A DNA stretch of 64,000 nucleotides from Lepidodermella squamata. Its lineage: Eukaryota; Gastrotricha. Made by a program: the position numbers and the translations under genes. Shown here in pieces: positions 42,371 to 55,652 of the stretch. Position 1 is the stretch's first letter; each line of letters begins with the position of its first letter. The notes under the pieces were generated by a model. The model was not told the DNA's origin. It searched no databases and saw only the letters and a program-made list of their open reading frames with translations. Where the stretch lies: NCBI GenBank assembly GCA_047495785.1, contig JBLDXI010000017.1, positions 1,922,001 through 1,986,000 of the forward strand. The letters are read 5' to 3'.

Positions 42371-44888
42371 AATGCAAAACCTAGGAAATTTACAAGTGTA
42401 AATAAATATCAAACCAAACGTTGGAGAAGCTAATTTTCACTAAAAGCTATCGCCTCTGATAGACCAACTCTTTATGAAATTCTTTCATTCAAAACAGGAT
42501 GGAATCACGGACTGTACTATTTTAACGAGATTGAGAGAGCCACAGCGAAATTCCGTGGACAGATGAACGGAAATCGAGCATGGATCATTAAATTGCGCAA
42601 AACTGATTGCTAGTCTCCGCTGGAGTTAACGGTAATCATGCGAGTAAGGTAATTGGATGATTCGATTGCGAGCCTGGACAAGTGGGAAGAATATTTTTCA
42701 CGCACGTTTTTTTAGGTTTTATTTGGCGTAATATTTTATTGCGTTTGGTCTGAAACTCGTTTTTTCCATATCTCGTGCAGATTTGAAGATAATTAAGGTT
42801 GAGTGCACGCGTCTCTAAATTGGAAATTGTTAAGGTGATGCGTAATAAATATCTCACATAAAGTGGGGACATACTAAGACGCGACATCCGTTTTCACTTA
42901 ACTTCGCGAATTGTGTGTCTTCGCATCTGAGTTCGAGATTCTTTTCACCACGTATGTCACCAAAATTCAAGTATAATAATTTTATAACCAAATTGGACTT
43001 GCTGAAATCGGACTTATTTGAGAGTCGAGATTGAATCTAGGAAAAGGTGATAACAATAGGACATGCATCGCGAATGAAGAATGAATAGTGGCATATTTTT
43101 GCAAATTGGTCTGGATTCATACTTTGAAAATGGGGACCATTTGCAAAAAAACATCAGTCGATTTGTCCGTAATAATCAGGTAGAAAAATTGCACTCTCCT
43201 GAATCTCGGCGTAAATGTGGACCGCTTTTTTTTACTGCATAATGTATCTAGAAATCTGGAATGAGGTAAAAATGGGAATAAGATGTGAATAACTGTATCT
43301 CAAGAGTCAGAGAAATTAGTTTATAGTTAAAAGCAATTACCTCTGCATACTAAGCCCCTCCTTAACAAATGATGATAGTGAAAACAAGAAACAGGGATAA
43401 TACGTGGATTTGGGCATGATTAGGGCTCTTCATTTAAGCAAGACACTGAGTGACGCGAATGCAATTCTCATGGGCAATAATGCGTGTCAATGAGGGTTTG
43501 TCGGCTTAATTTGATAATTTGAAGCCAACATAAGCCAATTTTGTGACTCATTTGATCGAAAAGTGCACAAGGATTTCGCATAAGGCAATCATTTCAGCCT
43601 CTTAATTACGCGGCGCTAACTTAATTCGTAAGCTTATTTATGGAGTTTCGGCCAACTCGCATTATATTGGGGAAAACTACGTTCGCTATTAGGACAAGGA
43701 AACCATGTCTTGTCGAGAAAATGAGGAGATAGCATGGAATCTCTCGACAAAAAATGCTGAAACGTATTTCCTGAATGATTTATGATGGAATGACACACAT
43801 TTTGCGTGGTACACGGGTGTCCAAATTGTGACTACTCGCTAGCTTAAGCTCCCTAATGCAGGTGCTAGATAGAAATTTAAATTTTTAATTCCAAAACATT
43901 CGCTTTGATTTTAATGCTTAGGTATTTCACAATTTTGTGTAAGTCGGACTTTCCGTAAAACAAACAGGGCAACGCATGTCTCTACAGTCAAAGTATGTGT
44001 AACGCTAACAACCGGAAAATCAACGTCCGACGGGCTGCATATTGAATCATATAACCCCCGCGCAAACAAAGATCCAGCTCATACATCACTGGAAAATTAC
44101 CAGCCAATATAATTTCACCTCGCCATGTTCCTGAAAGCTAATTAGGAAAATTGACTACGTCATAAGTAGGGTGACAATAACTTCGAAAGATTAGTTTTTA
44201 CGCTATTTTGAGACGAAGGGGGAATGTCCGAAGACATAAAAAATACCGCAGCTGTGCATCCGTTTAATTGCAAGTCAAAAATAAATAATAAATAAAATAA
44301 AAAATAATAAAAATTGGGGCAGATAAGATAGAAATGTTAATAAATTTAAGAGGAAGAGAAAAAGTCTCAAGGTGTGCGATGCCATTAATAGAGAACTTGA
44401 AATCGTTCTTCCCTTTTTTGTTCGAAGTTAACTGGTCAGCACAGTTCAGCACATCGCGGGCATCTGAACCATGAAATTAAAATAGAAAATGGAAATACAG
44501 CAGTGACTGCACTCGATGGTAGCCAGCGTGTTGCTCATGGCAAATGTACGATGTTACTGCTTGAATGGTCATCATGTGATATTCAGGGACATGCTTTTTA
44601 TTAGCAAAAATGAAATGCAGCGTCCGGACCAAACAAATACTTATATGCGCAAAGCCAAGCAAGAGTACGCCAATAATTACAGTTTCCTTTAGCATTTCGA
44701 ATTTGCTCAGATTTTTCCAAATTATTCATTTTATTTACAAATGTTTATCACGTGCCTGACCTTGGCTCAAAAAGTGTCCGCCTTGCCTTTTCGTTCTAGT
44801 TTTCCTTTTTTTCTGATATCTATATAATGCGAAAGTCAAAGGGAATAAAAATATAGCTCTGAGATTAAAAGACAGTCTGCCAGACATT
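42371..44888. other. Gene-poor 2.5-kb intergenic stretch
   Basis: No exon with domain or clear splice support. A 72-codon frame at 44477-44695 (minus) with a hydrophobic start is listed separately. No repeats or RNA genes were recognised. Confidence 0.4.
44477..44695 (-). CDS. Weak candidate small secreted or membrane peptide
   Basis: An open frame of 72 codons starts with MLKETVIIGVLLLGFAHISI, which would serve as a signal peptide or anchor, followed by polar sequence with two His-rich parts. There is no homology I recognise, no dibasic processing pattern and no clear poly(A) signal, so it may be chance. Confidence 0.2.
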   Translation of the reverse strand: MLKETVIIGVLLLGFAHISICLVRTLHFIFANKKHVPEYHMMTIQAVTSYICHEQHAGYHRVQSLLYFHFLF

Positions 44889-46265
44889 TCAATCTAGAGA
44901 AAACGCCGTCGCTACTTCCTTGGATTTATACATCAAGAGAGTTGGCAGCGAAGCCGCCCTAGTCCGCCTTATCAGCTGATGAATCGAGTAGTCTGAATGG
45001 CTCTTGGTCGACGAGCCGAAGTGAAATTGGGCTGATCGTCTAATGAGGCCGTACTTGCTTCTCAATATCAACATTTTCTGGCCGACCGCTGATAGACTGG
45101 CCGGGCGTAGGTAGTTGAAAATTAGGGGCGAAATGGCAGCGCGGACATATAACATTAGGGTAGATAGGAAAAACGCGGCTGATTGTAGGGTTTGAGCTTT
45201 CCTTTGATCGTAAGCGATATAGGCGACCGTAACTTGAAAGGGAACTGTGAAAACTACGAAGATGACTAAAGTTGCGCCTAGGATGATAGCTAGTTGAATT
45301 TCCCTATCCAAAGATCGCTTTCCGTTCGTCGCAATCGATTTCCGATGTACATATGCCCAAATTTGGCTATGGAATAGACATAAAACGCCCAAATAATGTT
45401 ACCTACCACAAATTGATCCTTACCAGTAGTTGTAGACGTTGAGAAGAAGGGGCACGACAAAGGCGAAAGAGAAGAAAATAGTCTCGGCAAACACTCGGCG
45501 AGATGGAATTCGAGCAGTTAGGGTACAAATGTGAATAACTCGACTTGCATTAGCTTTCATCCAACTTTCGTCAACTACCTCTTCGTAGTCGTTCCTAAAA
45601 TTCTGAAGCGGCCGAAATGTGTCACCGTTAACTGGCATAAGCCTAGCGACTCGAGAGATGAAAAACGGGTAACTCCAAAATAGAAGATTTGCAATTAGAA
45701 TTGTCGTTAATGCAACAGCTGTTCGGTAAATACGACGCTTGTCATTCCAGGTAGAGGGCCTTAGCCTCGAATTACAAATTCTTGACCGACGTTCAAAGCT
45801 GATAAGCGTCATCGACCATATGCTGAGGGTGATCAGGGTGATTGAAAGGTAAGGCAGTAATGCACAACCTACTTCGCCATACAAAAAATCATCACTTGTC
45901 CTAGAAAAAATCAAACAAATTATATTGTTGCTATTATAAGGCGTCTCTAGCAACCTTGCGTAAGTGATTACAGTTCCGAGGGACGTGAGCCCGATGTTAC
46001 AGAAGGCGTAAGTTGCGATTAGAAGCAACAGCTCGCGCTTCACCCGCCTTAGATAGAAATCCACAAAGCAAGCGACATTTGCGGGAATCGAAGCGGCACA
46101 GACTATTAGGCTGACCATCGTTTCTGCATAACCGCAGTGTTCCGATGTCCGATTCAATTGCTGAAAGTAAAGAAAGTAACAGCCGAAGCGGCGGTCTTCG
46201 TTATCAGGACATATCCAAGACTGGTTGACCGACGCTGGGTTACCCCAAAAGGCGAGACAACTCAT
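44889..46265 (-). CDS. Lineage-specific GPCR family member, three exons
   Basis: Exons 46265-45955, 45900-45424 and 45366-44889 (introns 54 and 57 bp, phase 2); 421 aa. The first intron has a length divisible by three and no stop, so it looks coding, but removing it restores the family spacing before TM3 (TSDDFLYGEVGC) and it lies where the relative at 38908 has an intron. N-terminus has NQSWICP and CYFLYFQQLNRT. TM3 ends MTLISFERRSRIC; TM6 is FVVFTVPFQVT, the most altered CTLPLH motif of the family; TM7 has RAAISPLIFNYLR. The extracellular loop before TM5 is long. Confidence 0.78.
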
Positions 46266-46728
46266 TCAAAGTTCTGCAAAGTTATTTTGTGTATTGAGAG
46301 AGATTCATCATAAGAATTCTCTGATAAAACAAGCGGCATATTAGGAGATTCGTGTTTAACGCTACGTTTAGCACGGTGCAATGATTAGCTTACAGTTTCG
46401 CGCTCGTAAACAAGCGAAAACGGCCGCGTGATGACAGAGTGATACCATTAGCCGATCTTTGGCCCGGCAAATCGTTCGCACATTCTTTCATATAAGCAAT
46501 TTCCGCCCGTAGTGCACTGAATAACAGACAACTAGCGGCTGTTTGTTTCACTCGAATTAACCCGCGTATTTTTTTGAATTGAAAATTGTACCAGGTCAGC
46601 AAACATCAAGTTTTTTTTACGATTGAACTCCGCCTTTTACAGATACATTTTTTACATACGTAAATTAGTTAAGCTAGATTAGAAAATTTCACAGCAAAAA
46701 GGGGCCCGAAAAATCAGATTAGGAAATT
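46266..46728. other. Spacer with U4 copy 2 upstream region
   Basis: Between a receptor start and U4 copy 2. Apart from the upstream element of U4 nothing was recognised; a 70-codon minus frame at 46390-46602 lacks support. Confidence 0.4.
46654..46664 (+). promoter_or_regulatory. Putative proximal sequence element of U4 copy 2
   Basis: ACATACGTAAA, whose core TACGTAAA begins 72 bp before the U4 5' end. It fits the shared TAYGYAAA pattern at -72/-73 of the other two copies. Weaker than in copies 1 and 3, which are identical over 13 bp. Confidence 0.4.
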
Positions 46729-46872
46729 AGCTTTGCGCAGTGGCAGTTCCATACTCAGTGAGGTGCAAACCGAGAGGTGGAAATTGCTAATTGAAAACTA
46801 CCCCAATTACCCGCTCTGAGGACCTACGGGTCCGCTGTAGCACTTTCTGGAGCCCCACAAGGGGCTTTTGAA
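46729..46872 (+). ncRNA. U4 spliceosomal snRNA, copy 2
   Basis: Identical over 144 bp to the copies at 21107 and 56088, including the stem II 5' end, kink-turn loop, stem I segment, central and 3' hairpins. Flanks outside the 144 bp are unrelated except for TT directly before the 5' end and an A-rich 3' side. It sits 86 bp beyond the stop of the minus-strand receptor at 46959. Confidence 0.93.
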
Positions 46873-46958
46873 ATTAAAAACAAACCATTGTCCAAGTTAT
46901 AGTTTAATGACCTTATTCGCTAGAAATATCATTCTTATTCACCCGATTAATCAGTTTA

Positions 46959-48483
46959 TCACATTGAGTTAGGTGTACCATTGTCCATTCGCCTACTATT
47001 TTCACACTCGTCGACAAGTGATGCCGTCTCCTCAATTTGAACTACTAACGACGATTTCCCAAATTTTCCAGACACTTCAAAATCAACAGCCGTGTTTGAG
47101 TTACTAATTGCTCCGGAAGTGTTACGGTAAAATCGCTTTCCGATCACACTAGCCACGGGTGAGTTTTGATAGTAGCCACTCAAGAAGGCATTGCTGGATT
47201 TGAAATTTGAGCTGCTGTTCATCTGTGATGACTGTTGGCTATTGACCTGACTGACAACAATCTGCAATATTGGATTGATAGTCGCGCGTAGATTTACCAA
47301 ACACGTGCAAAGAAACAAAACGGATGACTGAATCATTTTAGGCTCGCCGACTATGCGCCGCGTCAGCACGAACGCGGAAGCAACGTGTAATGGGAGGGTG
47401 CAAACAAAGAACAGCAGCAGCGTCGACGCCATTGAAAAGGCTACAACAAACCGCCGATGCTGATTGCGCTGATAAGCAGACGTTCCAGCGGAAGGTTTTA
47501 GAGCAGCTACGTTCAAGGCCTGCCAGATCGCACTATAAAATGGAAAATAAATATAAGTTAAATCCTCCTTAATAATATTGCTAACAAAACTTAAAAATCA
47601 ATAATCGTATTCAAACTTACAAGTAATTTTTGGCCATGATAATGAAAGGCACGAGAAAAGCACTGAGAAAGAAGAATGACTCAACAACTACAGGGGTCCA
47701 TAGCGAAACGCCAGCTCCATAAAAAATAACGCAAACACTGAGTTCGTTAGAAAGTGATAAATCCGTAGGAACTAAGATCGTCACCATCCTCGCAATTTGG
47801 ACATACGAGTAGACGTAGCCGACTATGAGCATAACGGTAAGAGCCGAAACTGTCACAACAGTTGAGACTGTAAGGAATCTGGTGCATCTTTCCTTTGGAT
47901 TGACAATGGATGTAGATTCATTAACTAACAACAGATGCTGTTCATTGGTGATTAGCGACATGATTAGACCAATTAGGACAGATAAAGTAATCCAACTGCT
48001 TGCAGTTGCAGTACAACCGATGCTACCGAACAGCCAATCTGACGAGAGTCTTGATACTCCTTTTATAACCCCAAGACTTGCAAGGAGGATGTTACATAAT
48101 CCTAATAGAGCGATTAGAAGCATGTGTTCGCGGTAAATTTTTCGCCGATAGAAAACTGTGATACAAGCTAAATTTGCTGCAATTGACGCTCCACAGATGA
48201 CGAAAGCAACCGTAGCTTCCATATAGGGACATAGTAAACTAGTCCGGCTGAGTTGTTGGAAGGGGAGGAAGTAATACTGATAGCTACCTAGCAACTGAGC
48301 CGCCTCGCTGAAATTCGCGTAATCGCGAGTTAGCTTGCTTCGTTCAGTCACGAAGTCAACATCGCCAAAGTTGAGAGCTGATTCGTTGAATATGAAATCA
48401 CCGTTGTCGATAGCGGAGGCTGCTGTCTGGGAGTTCGAACTAGACCACCAGTCATCGCCGGCAAATTTCAAACACGAGAACAT
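46959..48483 (-). CDS. Lineage-specific GPCR family member (subfamily with FAGD start)
   Basis: Exons 48483-47621 and 47532-46959 (intron 88 bp, phase 2, at the same place after TM5 as in the relatives); 478 aa. N-terminus starts MFSCLKFAGDDWW and has a long acidic, glycosylatable stretch before YYFLPFQQLSRT. TM3 ends MSLITNEQHLLLV, so the Glu-Arg-Arg of the family is changed to Glu-Gln-His. TM6 has FFVCTLPLHVA, TM7 has RATINPILQIVVS. Closest relative is the receptor at 51076 (FAGDEWW start, INPILQIVVS end). The C-terminal tail is Ser-rich. Confidence 0.8.
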
Positions 48484-51075
48484 AATATTCCTATAAGGGG
48501 AAGATAGCCTTGGTTTCCATGAAGAAAAACCGTATAATTAAGGCAGAACACTCTATCCTCAGTAGTCGCAAATTAATTTCCCTGCCTTTGTCGCGGAGGA
48601 AATTCGAATTTGGAGTGTCTCAAACAAAAAGAAAGGCCCCGCTTGGGTCGCAAATGAGCGTATGGTAGACGTACCCTGAACAAAACTTATATTCTTATCG
48701 ATCTATAGAAATCGAGTTTTCAGAGTAGTTAAACTGTTGCAATATTATTCAATTATATATCGCTCGAAAAATTGCTTTTAGCTCCTAAATTTTATATTTG
48801 TCGACCGTGTCTACACAGCGCTAAAAGGGGAGAAAATTCAGATAAAAAGGCGATAGTAAAATACACTTCAAGTTTCTTGCAAAAATAAACTGACGATATA
48901 ACTCTGGTTATGCCGATTTTTATGGATTTTTTTATGGAAAAAAGCGAGAAAGAAAACAGCGTGTGAAAAATAATCTGGCGTATTTCACTATATGCCTGAG
49001 AGGAGAAACACAATGCAACTTTCCATACTACGACCGAGGCATGCTATTTCTTAGGTTGGGTTCCCGTTACCACCAAGCATTTGATAAACCTAATACGTGA
49101 ACAACACAACCTATATATTGGCAATGTGATCGACCGGGACAGGAATCTACCCGAAATGGTTTTTTTTCCAACTAGATGAGGCATTGAAGGAGCACAAGTC
49201 AAGTGTAGGGAATACACGGGAAACTGGAAAATCTATGTGCGAAATTCTTATAATGCCTTTATATTCCCACTCCCATCGAAAATCAAGTCACTGACATCAA
49301 AATAAGACAAATGAAGTAATTTGTACAAAATATACATCTGTCATATGACATCACCTGTCTGGATTGAGGTCTATTCCGCTGCAGAAGAGATGGAGTTTCC
49401 GCAGTGAGAACGTTTAATTTCAGTTTGCACTCTGCAATAAAGCTCTAAGAAGCTGGGAAGCTGATGGCAACAATATTTTTCAAATTAATCCCATGAGATT
49501 ATAATAGTATCTTCCTAAGAAGTAAACAGATGAGACCTGTTAACCTTATTGTTTCGAAAAAACTAGATCAAGTGACTATCACTTAATTGAATAATAAGAG
49601 CGGGCGAGAGCATTCTAGATTTTAGTCACTTCGAGCAGAAAAGAATGTGTCTAATAAGGCATCTAATAAGCGCTGATATGACATATAATGTAATGACGTT
49701 AAAATGAAGCAAGCCGGTCCATTGATCAGCCAGCGTTAAGATATGATTCATAGGAATGACAGTATTTTGGTTACCATCCGTATTAGTTTCTATGCACTAT
49801 AAAGCAGGCGCTCTGATATAAGGTTTGTACTTTTTTCAAAATTTGGCGACACGATTATTCGCCGATAAATGTTTCAACTTCATTCTAGCAAGATGATGTG
49901 AAATAGAAAAGGCTCAGCCCGCTTATCCTTCGACGTGAAAGAAAGGCGGACGGATTACGTGGCTGAAGTAAAGGTCGGATTACTTTTGCGCTAATTGCGA
50001 TTGCGATTGGAATATCTTGGGACTAATAATAAAAATACGATGAGAGTTTCAATTTTCAACAAGATGAGCTCTTAACTTCGCATGCGATGTTAGCAAATCC
50101 GCTATTGAGTACAAAACGCAATCAATTCCTAGCGTATTCAAACATTTCAATAATAATAATATAAAATTCAACGATCCATCGATCAACTCTTTTGAGTTTT
50201 GAGCTATACTCAAAGTCAAATAGACCGTGAAGCATCTAATAACAACAACACCCGTCTTCCGCTTGTAGAAAGCTTTCCACATTTTATATTTAACGAGCAT
50301 TGCATGCGTTTAATTTGCTTTAATAAAACACGTGAATACATCAGAGATTGTCAGAGAACAGGATATACGCTTAGGACATCGTTCGCTTTTATTGAAAAAA
50401 CTAGCGTTAAGGCAAGGTACGTTGAAATTGATGAGACTTGAACGCACTGCATAACAAAATTCTCGAATTTCCTTTCAGACATCCACGTCTTCATTGATAC
50501 CGAATTTCATTTAGGTCTCATAATCGACTGTTGTGATTTACCCGGTTTTAAACTAACGAGCCGGTGCTTTTTCCTTCTTGATTACCTGCTGTCTCATTGA
50601 ATCAATCATCGCTCTCGACTTTTCTGATTATCAAGTTTTAGTGGGCCGTTGCTAATGCAGTCGACGTTTTGCGAACAAGTGCGTTTGTTAAGCCGGATAA
50701 ATTTTAAAAGGACACGCGATCGATCTCATTATATTGGACGCTAATTATAATTGATAATTTGATTCCTAGAGCTTAAAGAATTAACGACCAGAAAAATTGC
50801 GCAAGATAATCGTGGTCGACCCCGTGAAATCACGAGTAATGCAATTCAAATTGAAGTATTCAAGAGGAAGAAATTATTACTGATAAGTGATAAGGACTAG
50901 ACCGAAGAAAAATGGCCCTCGCCTCAGTTGCAGGGAAGAGACTTGTATGTAAAAAATGGTCGAAACATTCCTCTGACTGTTGAATTCGATAGAAATCATA
51001 GGTGTCTGCTTTATTTTCTATCAAAATTTTCTCGGAAAGAAATAACATTTTTCTCCCACGTGAAAACCAGATTCC
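48484..51075. other. Gene-poor 2.6-kb intergenic stretch
   Basis: AT-rich, no exons or RNA genes supported. Several open frames of 60-80 codons have no domain, splice or composition support. Confidence 0.45.
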
Positions 51076-52408
51076 TTATACTGTAGATGGCGGTCCTGAT
51101 GAGTCGAAATTGCTCAGATTACAAACAACCGGATCTTTGAGAGACTTCTTGTCTTCAATGATCAATGAAGCTGATCCCCCAGTATTAGGAAGTTTCGGGT
51201 CATTCGCCTGGCTGACCACAATCTGCAGTATCGGATTTATGGTTGCGCGAAGATTGACGAGGCAGGTGCAAAGGAACAAAACTGAGGACTGAATCATTTG
51301 CTGATCCCCAACCACGCGGCGTGATAAAACGAAAGCCGATGCTATGTGAAGTGGTAAAGTGCAAATGAAGAATAAAACTAATGTTGATGCCATTGAGAAT
51401 GAAACGATATAGCGACGTCGTTGACTGCGTTGATAAGCCGCCGTGCCAGCAGTAGGTTTTAAGGCTGCTTTATTAAGAGTTCTCCAAATTGAACTGTCAC
51501 GGAATGGATTAATATTAGTTCATAGTCTAAGAAAATATCACGGGGAAAACTTACAGGTAGTTTTTGGACACTATGATGAATGGAATAAGGAAGGCTCCTG
51601 AGAAGAATGTAGCCTCAATCAGAAAAGGGGCCCATATGGACACCCTAGCGCCATAATAGATAACACAGACGTTCAAAACTTTCGTGGCTGATAGCTGAGG
51701 CGGAACCGATATTGAAACCATCCTTGCAATTTGCACGAAGGAGAATATGTAGGTCATCAGCGTGAAGATAATGGTAACAACGACAGCTGTCACTAACACT
51801 ATTTTGTAGAAACGTGACCCTTTGATTGATTGCTTTAATTGATGATCCCCTAAGATGAGCCGTCGTTGTTCAGTAGTTAGCAGAGACATTATCAACCCTA
51901 TTAGAATTGATAGAGCTAGCCACAAACTGGTGACAGATTGGCATCCCCAGTTACCAAACAACCAATCAGCGCTAATTCGAGATATTCCTTTAATGAATCC
52001 TAATACTGCTAGTAATATGTTGCAAGAGGCCAATAGAGATATTAAAAACATGAGCTCGCGGTAAATCTTCCGCCGGCAGAACACAGTAATGCAAGCGATA
52101 TTTGCCGCTATTGAAGCCGAGCAAATTGTGAAAGCAAGGATAGCTTCGGTGTAAGGGCACAACACCGTAGTTCGGCTAAGTTGCTGAAACGGGAGGAAGT
52201 AGTAACGGTATTTTCCGATCCATAAGTCATCGTCCACTGTTTCTGAGGCATTGAAGCGATTTATCTCTCCGTCGCTTATCGCATTTTCTAGGATCGTATT
52301 GTTGAACAGATATTCATTAGATTCCTCCGCAGGTTGACCAGAAACTTCAGTTTTTGACGGTATTGATGCCCACCATTCGTCGCCGGCAAACTTGAAGCAA
52401 GACAGCAT
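51076..52408 (-). CDS. Lineage-specific GPCR family member (subfamily with FAGD start)
   Basis: Exons 52408-51555 and 51493-51076 (intron 61 bp, phase 2); 423 aa. The second exon begins well before the first Met in it; the segment SIWRTLNKAALKP is needed to continue TM5 and matches the paralogue at 46959 (AIWQALNVAALKP). N-terminus MLSCFKFAGDEWW. TM3 ends MSLLTTEQRRLIL, TM6 has FFICTLPLHIA, TM7 has RATINPILQIVVS. It is the 5'-most receptor of the minus-strand array and lacks the long Ser-rich tail of its paralogue. Confidence 0.8.
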
Positions 52409-53697
52409 TTGCTGAGGCAGAACTCAGTGTCTAATTAACATGTCCTATAGTCGGAATTAATTTTCAATAGTAGGAACATTCATATCTACTGCAAATTTGA
52501 TGCTGTATTTACTTGGTCTAATCCTTATACAATAAATGCTTTTGATATTTAAGCTTAAGCTTTGAGCTACTGTATTAATCCATAAAAAATGCAGCCTGGA
52601 TTAGGTCTCGTAATTAACGGGAAAGCTCCCGATAACTACGCGTGACCTATTTTCGACTTCGAGAAATTACCGCGAAACAGCGGAAGTAATAAGTGTTTAT
52701 CGAGCTTATGGAGAGCAGCTGCTTTCGTGGCCAAAAACGATCAAGAGGCAGCGCGCATAAAGATGAATTCAAGGCTAATCGTGATTTATTCGGGACTAGC
52801 ATATAATCGATGGCTCGCATGAATTTACATTGCGACTTGCGCAGAAAAACGACGTTGATTGGGAGTCCTCTTAAATAAGTCGGCGCGTAAGTTTTTTTTT
52901 GCCATCCGGCTTTGGATCACGGGCAGTCGAAGAAATAATGTGAATGCAAAAACAGCTTAGCATTTGATAGCGGGTGTAAATTACTTGAGATGAAGCCGCG
53001 ATCCTCCATATGCAAATGACAACGAATTTGTATGCGAAGCGAAGCAAGAGAAAGCGTCAGTCGATGTGAATTAATGACTTGGGACTTGGACAAAATACAT
53101 CAATGGCTTCTATTAGAAATATCGATAGTGAATTGAGTTACATGATCTGGAAAATACGCCGCGCTTGTGGAATAGAGCGCAATATTTCTAAAAAAGCACC
53201 CTATTGTCTGGTTATACATAAATCGATAAATAAGAAAAAAATACTCTCTCGACTAATATTGCATTTAAATTCGACCGTATATAATTTATTTTTGCTATTC
53301 GAGGCAGGAAATCGGCAGGATTAGGCCTTTGGAAACTCATTTGCTCACCTTCGGCCTCGGCCAATGTATGTAAAATGCTCCTTTTCATCAGCCACGTAAA
53401 ACTACGAATTAGTCGATGAATGTCTCAGGATCCAGCGTAATCTGGATAAAAATAAAAATAAAAACTGATGACCCTACTAGTGAGTTCATCCGAATAATGC
53501 GATTATCCAACCGGAAATCAAGACTGAAAACATCTCTCAAACTGAAGCGCAGCTGACCTAGTCTCTAACAGCAAATGGCAAACAAGTAGGCGTAAATTGC
53601 CCACATATTTTAGATTAATAAGGTCATCACTTGGAAAGTTAATTACAAGCAATGCATTAGCTCTCGCCGAATCTTATTTTACGTGAATTTTGACCAA
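52409..53697. other. Intergenic, no gene recognised
   Basis: About 1.3 kb between the receptor array and the methyltransferase-like gene. No supported feature. Confidence 0.4.
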
Positions 53698-55652
53698 TCA
53701 TTTTATTTCATTTCTCTGGACAAAATTTAGATTGACGTATGAAACCAACGGGAACACGCCGTCACCATTTTCTCTAACAGCCGAATAAAAGTTAACAAAT
53801 CCAGATTTAGTTAATAGGGCGTTGAAGTTTATGACATCAGTGATCATCGTACTGTTTCTCCAGATGTGCAGCTCAACAGCCAGCATTCGGACATGTCTTT
53901 GTAGAAAGTTGTCTTTTAACGCCTGAATGATGCTCGCCACCTCGGCGCCCTCGATATCCACTTTCAGAACATCGATCACGCCCTGCTATTTCAACAGTGA
54001 GATGTAGCGATCTAGAAATTAATGAACTGTTACCTACCCTATCATGGCCGAAATATTTCGCGATTGAGGAGAGGGTTCGCATTGTCCAGTTGCCGGGATT
54101 TCGGTTTTTGTACATTTCATGTCCAGTTGGAACATAACTCGCGTTGATGTGAGATAAACCAATCCTGAAGAATGTTACCCTGGAACTCCGCCTGTAACCG
54201 TCTGGGAGTTCCAGGCTGAACAAAAACAATACATTTTTGCGCGCTTATGATAGAGTACCCAATACCTGCGGTCAAAAGAGTAGACTTGACAATGGTGAAT
54301 TGAACCCATGCTGTCATCAAAGCTCCAATCATCTGCAATGCTGGAGAGAATCGATTTTCAAAGATTAAAATGTAACTTCGTAAACAATTCTTGAAATACC
54401 CGAAAGAATAAACTGTGCAATTATCACGCTTGAGAGTATCGAAGCAAAGTACGTATGGTTCTTGATCGACATCGGTCATGTCGCAACCGACTTTTCTTTG
54501 ATCTTGGCACGCTAGAGACGGAGGTTTCCTGAAGAGCCACTTCACATACTCAAGTGATGGCGTCATAGCAGTCGAAATCGATCTGAAATCAGCGATGTTA
54601 GAAAATGAAACAAAATAATGGTCGTACTCTGACTTTTTCTGCGTCATGGCCTCGTTCCAGTTGACGTAAGATATTAACGGAAACAGGCCAGTATCCATCT
54701 CTCGAAGCGACAGATGGAAAGAAATGAAGCCGGCCTGTTCAAGTTTAGCTCGAAGATCGAGAATTCGTTGCATTTGCCATGGTTCACCGATAAGAGTGTT
54801 GTCTATATGCATTTCCATTGTCAGCATTGCAACGTGTCTTTGAAGAAACCCGTCTTCGATTGCTCGAAGTAAGCTATCTACCTCAGCACCTTCAACGTCA
54901 ATTTTGAGCAAATCAATAGTCCGCTACGTAAATGAAATGCATCACAGAAGTATTTGGAATACCAGACTTACATCTTGATGGTTGAATTTTTCGGCTATGC
55001 TTTTGAGGGTCCTCATAGTCCAGTCATTTGGATTCTTATTTTTGTAGTTTTCTCGACCAGTAGGAATGTAAGTCGTATCTTCGTGCCACAGTCCGACTTT
55101 GAAAAATCGTGGCCCAGTTTTGCGTCTGTAGTCATCAGGTAAATCTAGGCTAACACAAGCATTAAATCGCAGCTCTGTTAAATCCTGATAATTTACTAAC
55201 CTTGGATCGAAGGAAAATACTTCGCATTTGTATTCTTCGCCCATGATGTTATCAAACTGCCAGTCATCTGCTATTCCGAATGAGTAAACCAAGCAGTTTC
55301 CAGTTTTCAGCGCGTAAGGTGGATCGAAACAGATGGAGTAAGGATCTTGGTCGCCGTCTCTCTTCTTCCCTATTGCCAGTAGGTCTTTGCATGGCATCCT
55401 TGGGGGTTCAGAAACAGCCCACCTCAGATAAGTAAGTAGTCTGTTGTTATCATTTGCCTGCATGAGCTCGCAAACTTCGTCGCAAGAAACAGAATCGTCT
55501 TGAAAAGCAGACGACTTCGGTCGGCTGCCATTAAATTGATAGCCTACATTTTCACTCGATGTTTGCTTTTTCTTGAGTAAAATCGTGACAAAAATAGAGG
55601 CTATAAGGAATAAAATCACGGAAATGGTTTTTCGTAAAATTGGAGGAGCCAT
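53698..55652 (-). CDS. Tandem two-domain METTL24-like (FkbM-type) methyltransferase protein
   Basis: Seven exons: 55652-55201, 55149-54972, 54923-54634, 54582-54400, 54340-54266, 54215-54038 and 53982-53698; introns 48-59 bp; 546 aa. Residues 8-27 form a type II membrane anchor. Domain 1 (about 75-310) has YSFGIADDWQFD, the WTMRTLKSIA segment and LLKIDVEGAEV (D219-E221); domain 2 (about 320-546) repeats these as YSFGIADDWSFD, WTMRTLSSIA and VLKVDIEGAEV (D461-E463). This order is that of METTL24-like proteins, putative SAM-dependent methyltransferases. Two introns (54583-54633 and 55150-55200) are both 51 bp and in frame; the domain alignment shows they are introns. No stop separates the domains whether or not the linker intron is removed, so one fused product is expected. 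Confidence 0.78.

Noticed and set aside
48484-51075. Possible additional receptor pseudogene in the gap
   Set aside because: No CTLPLH, ERR or N-terminal signature could be found in any frame.
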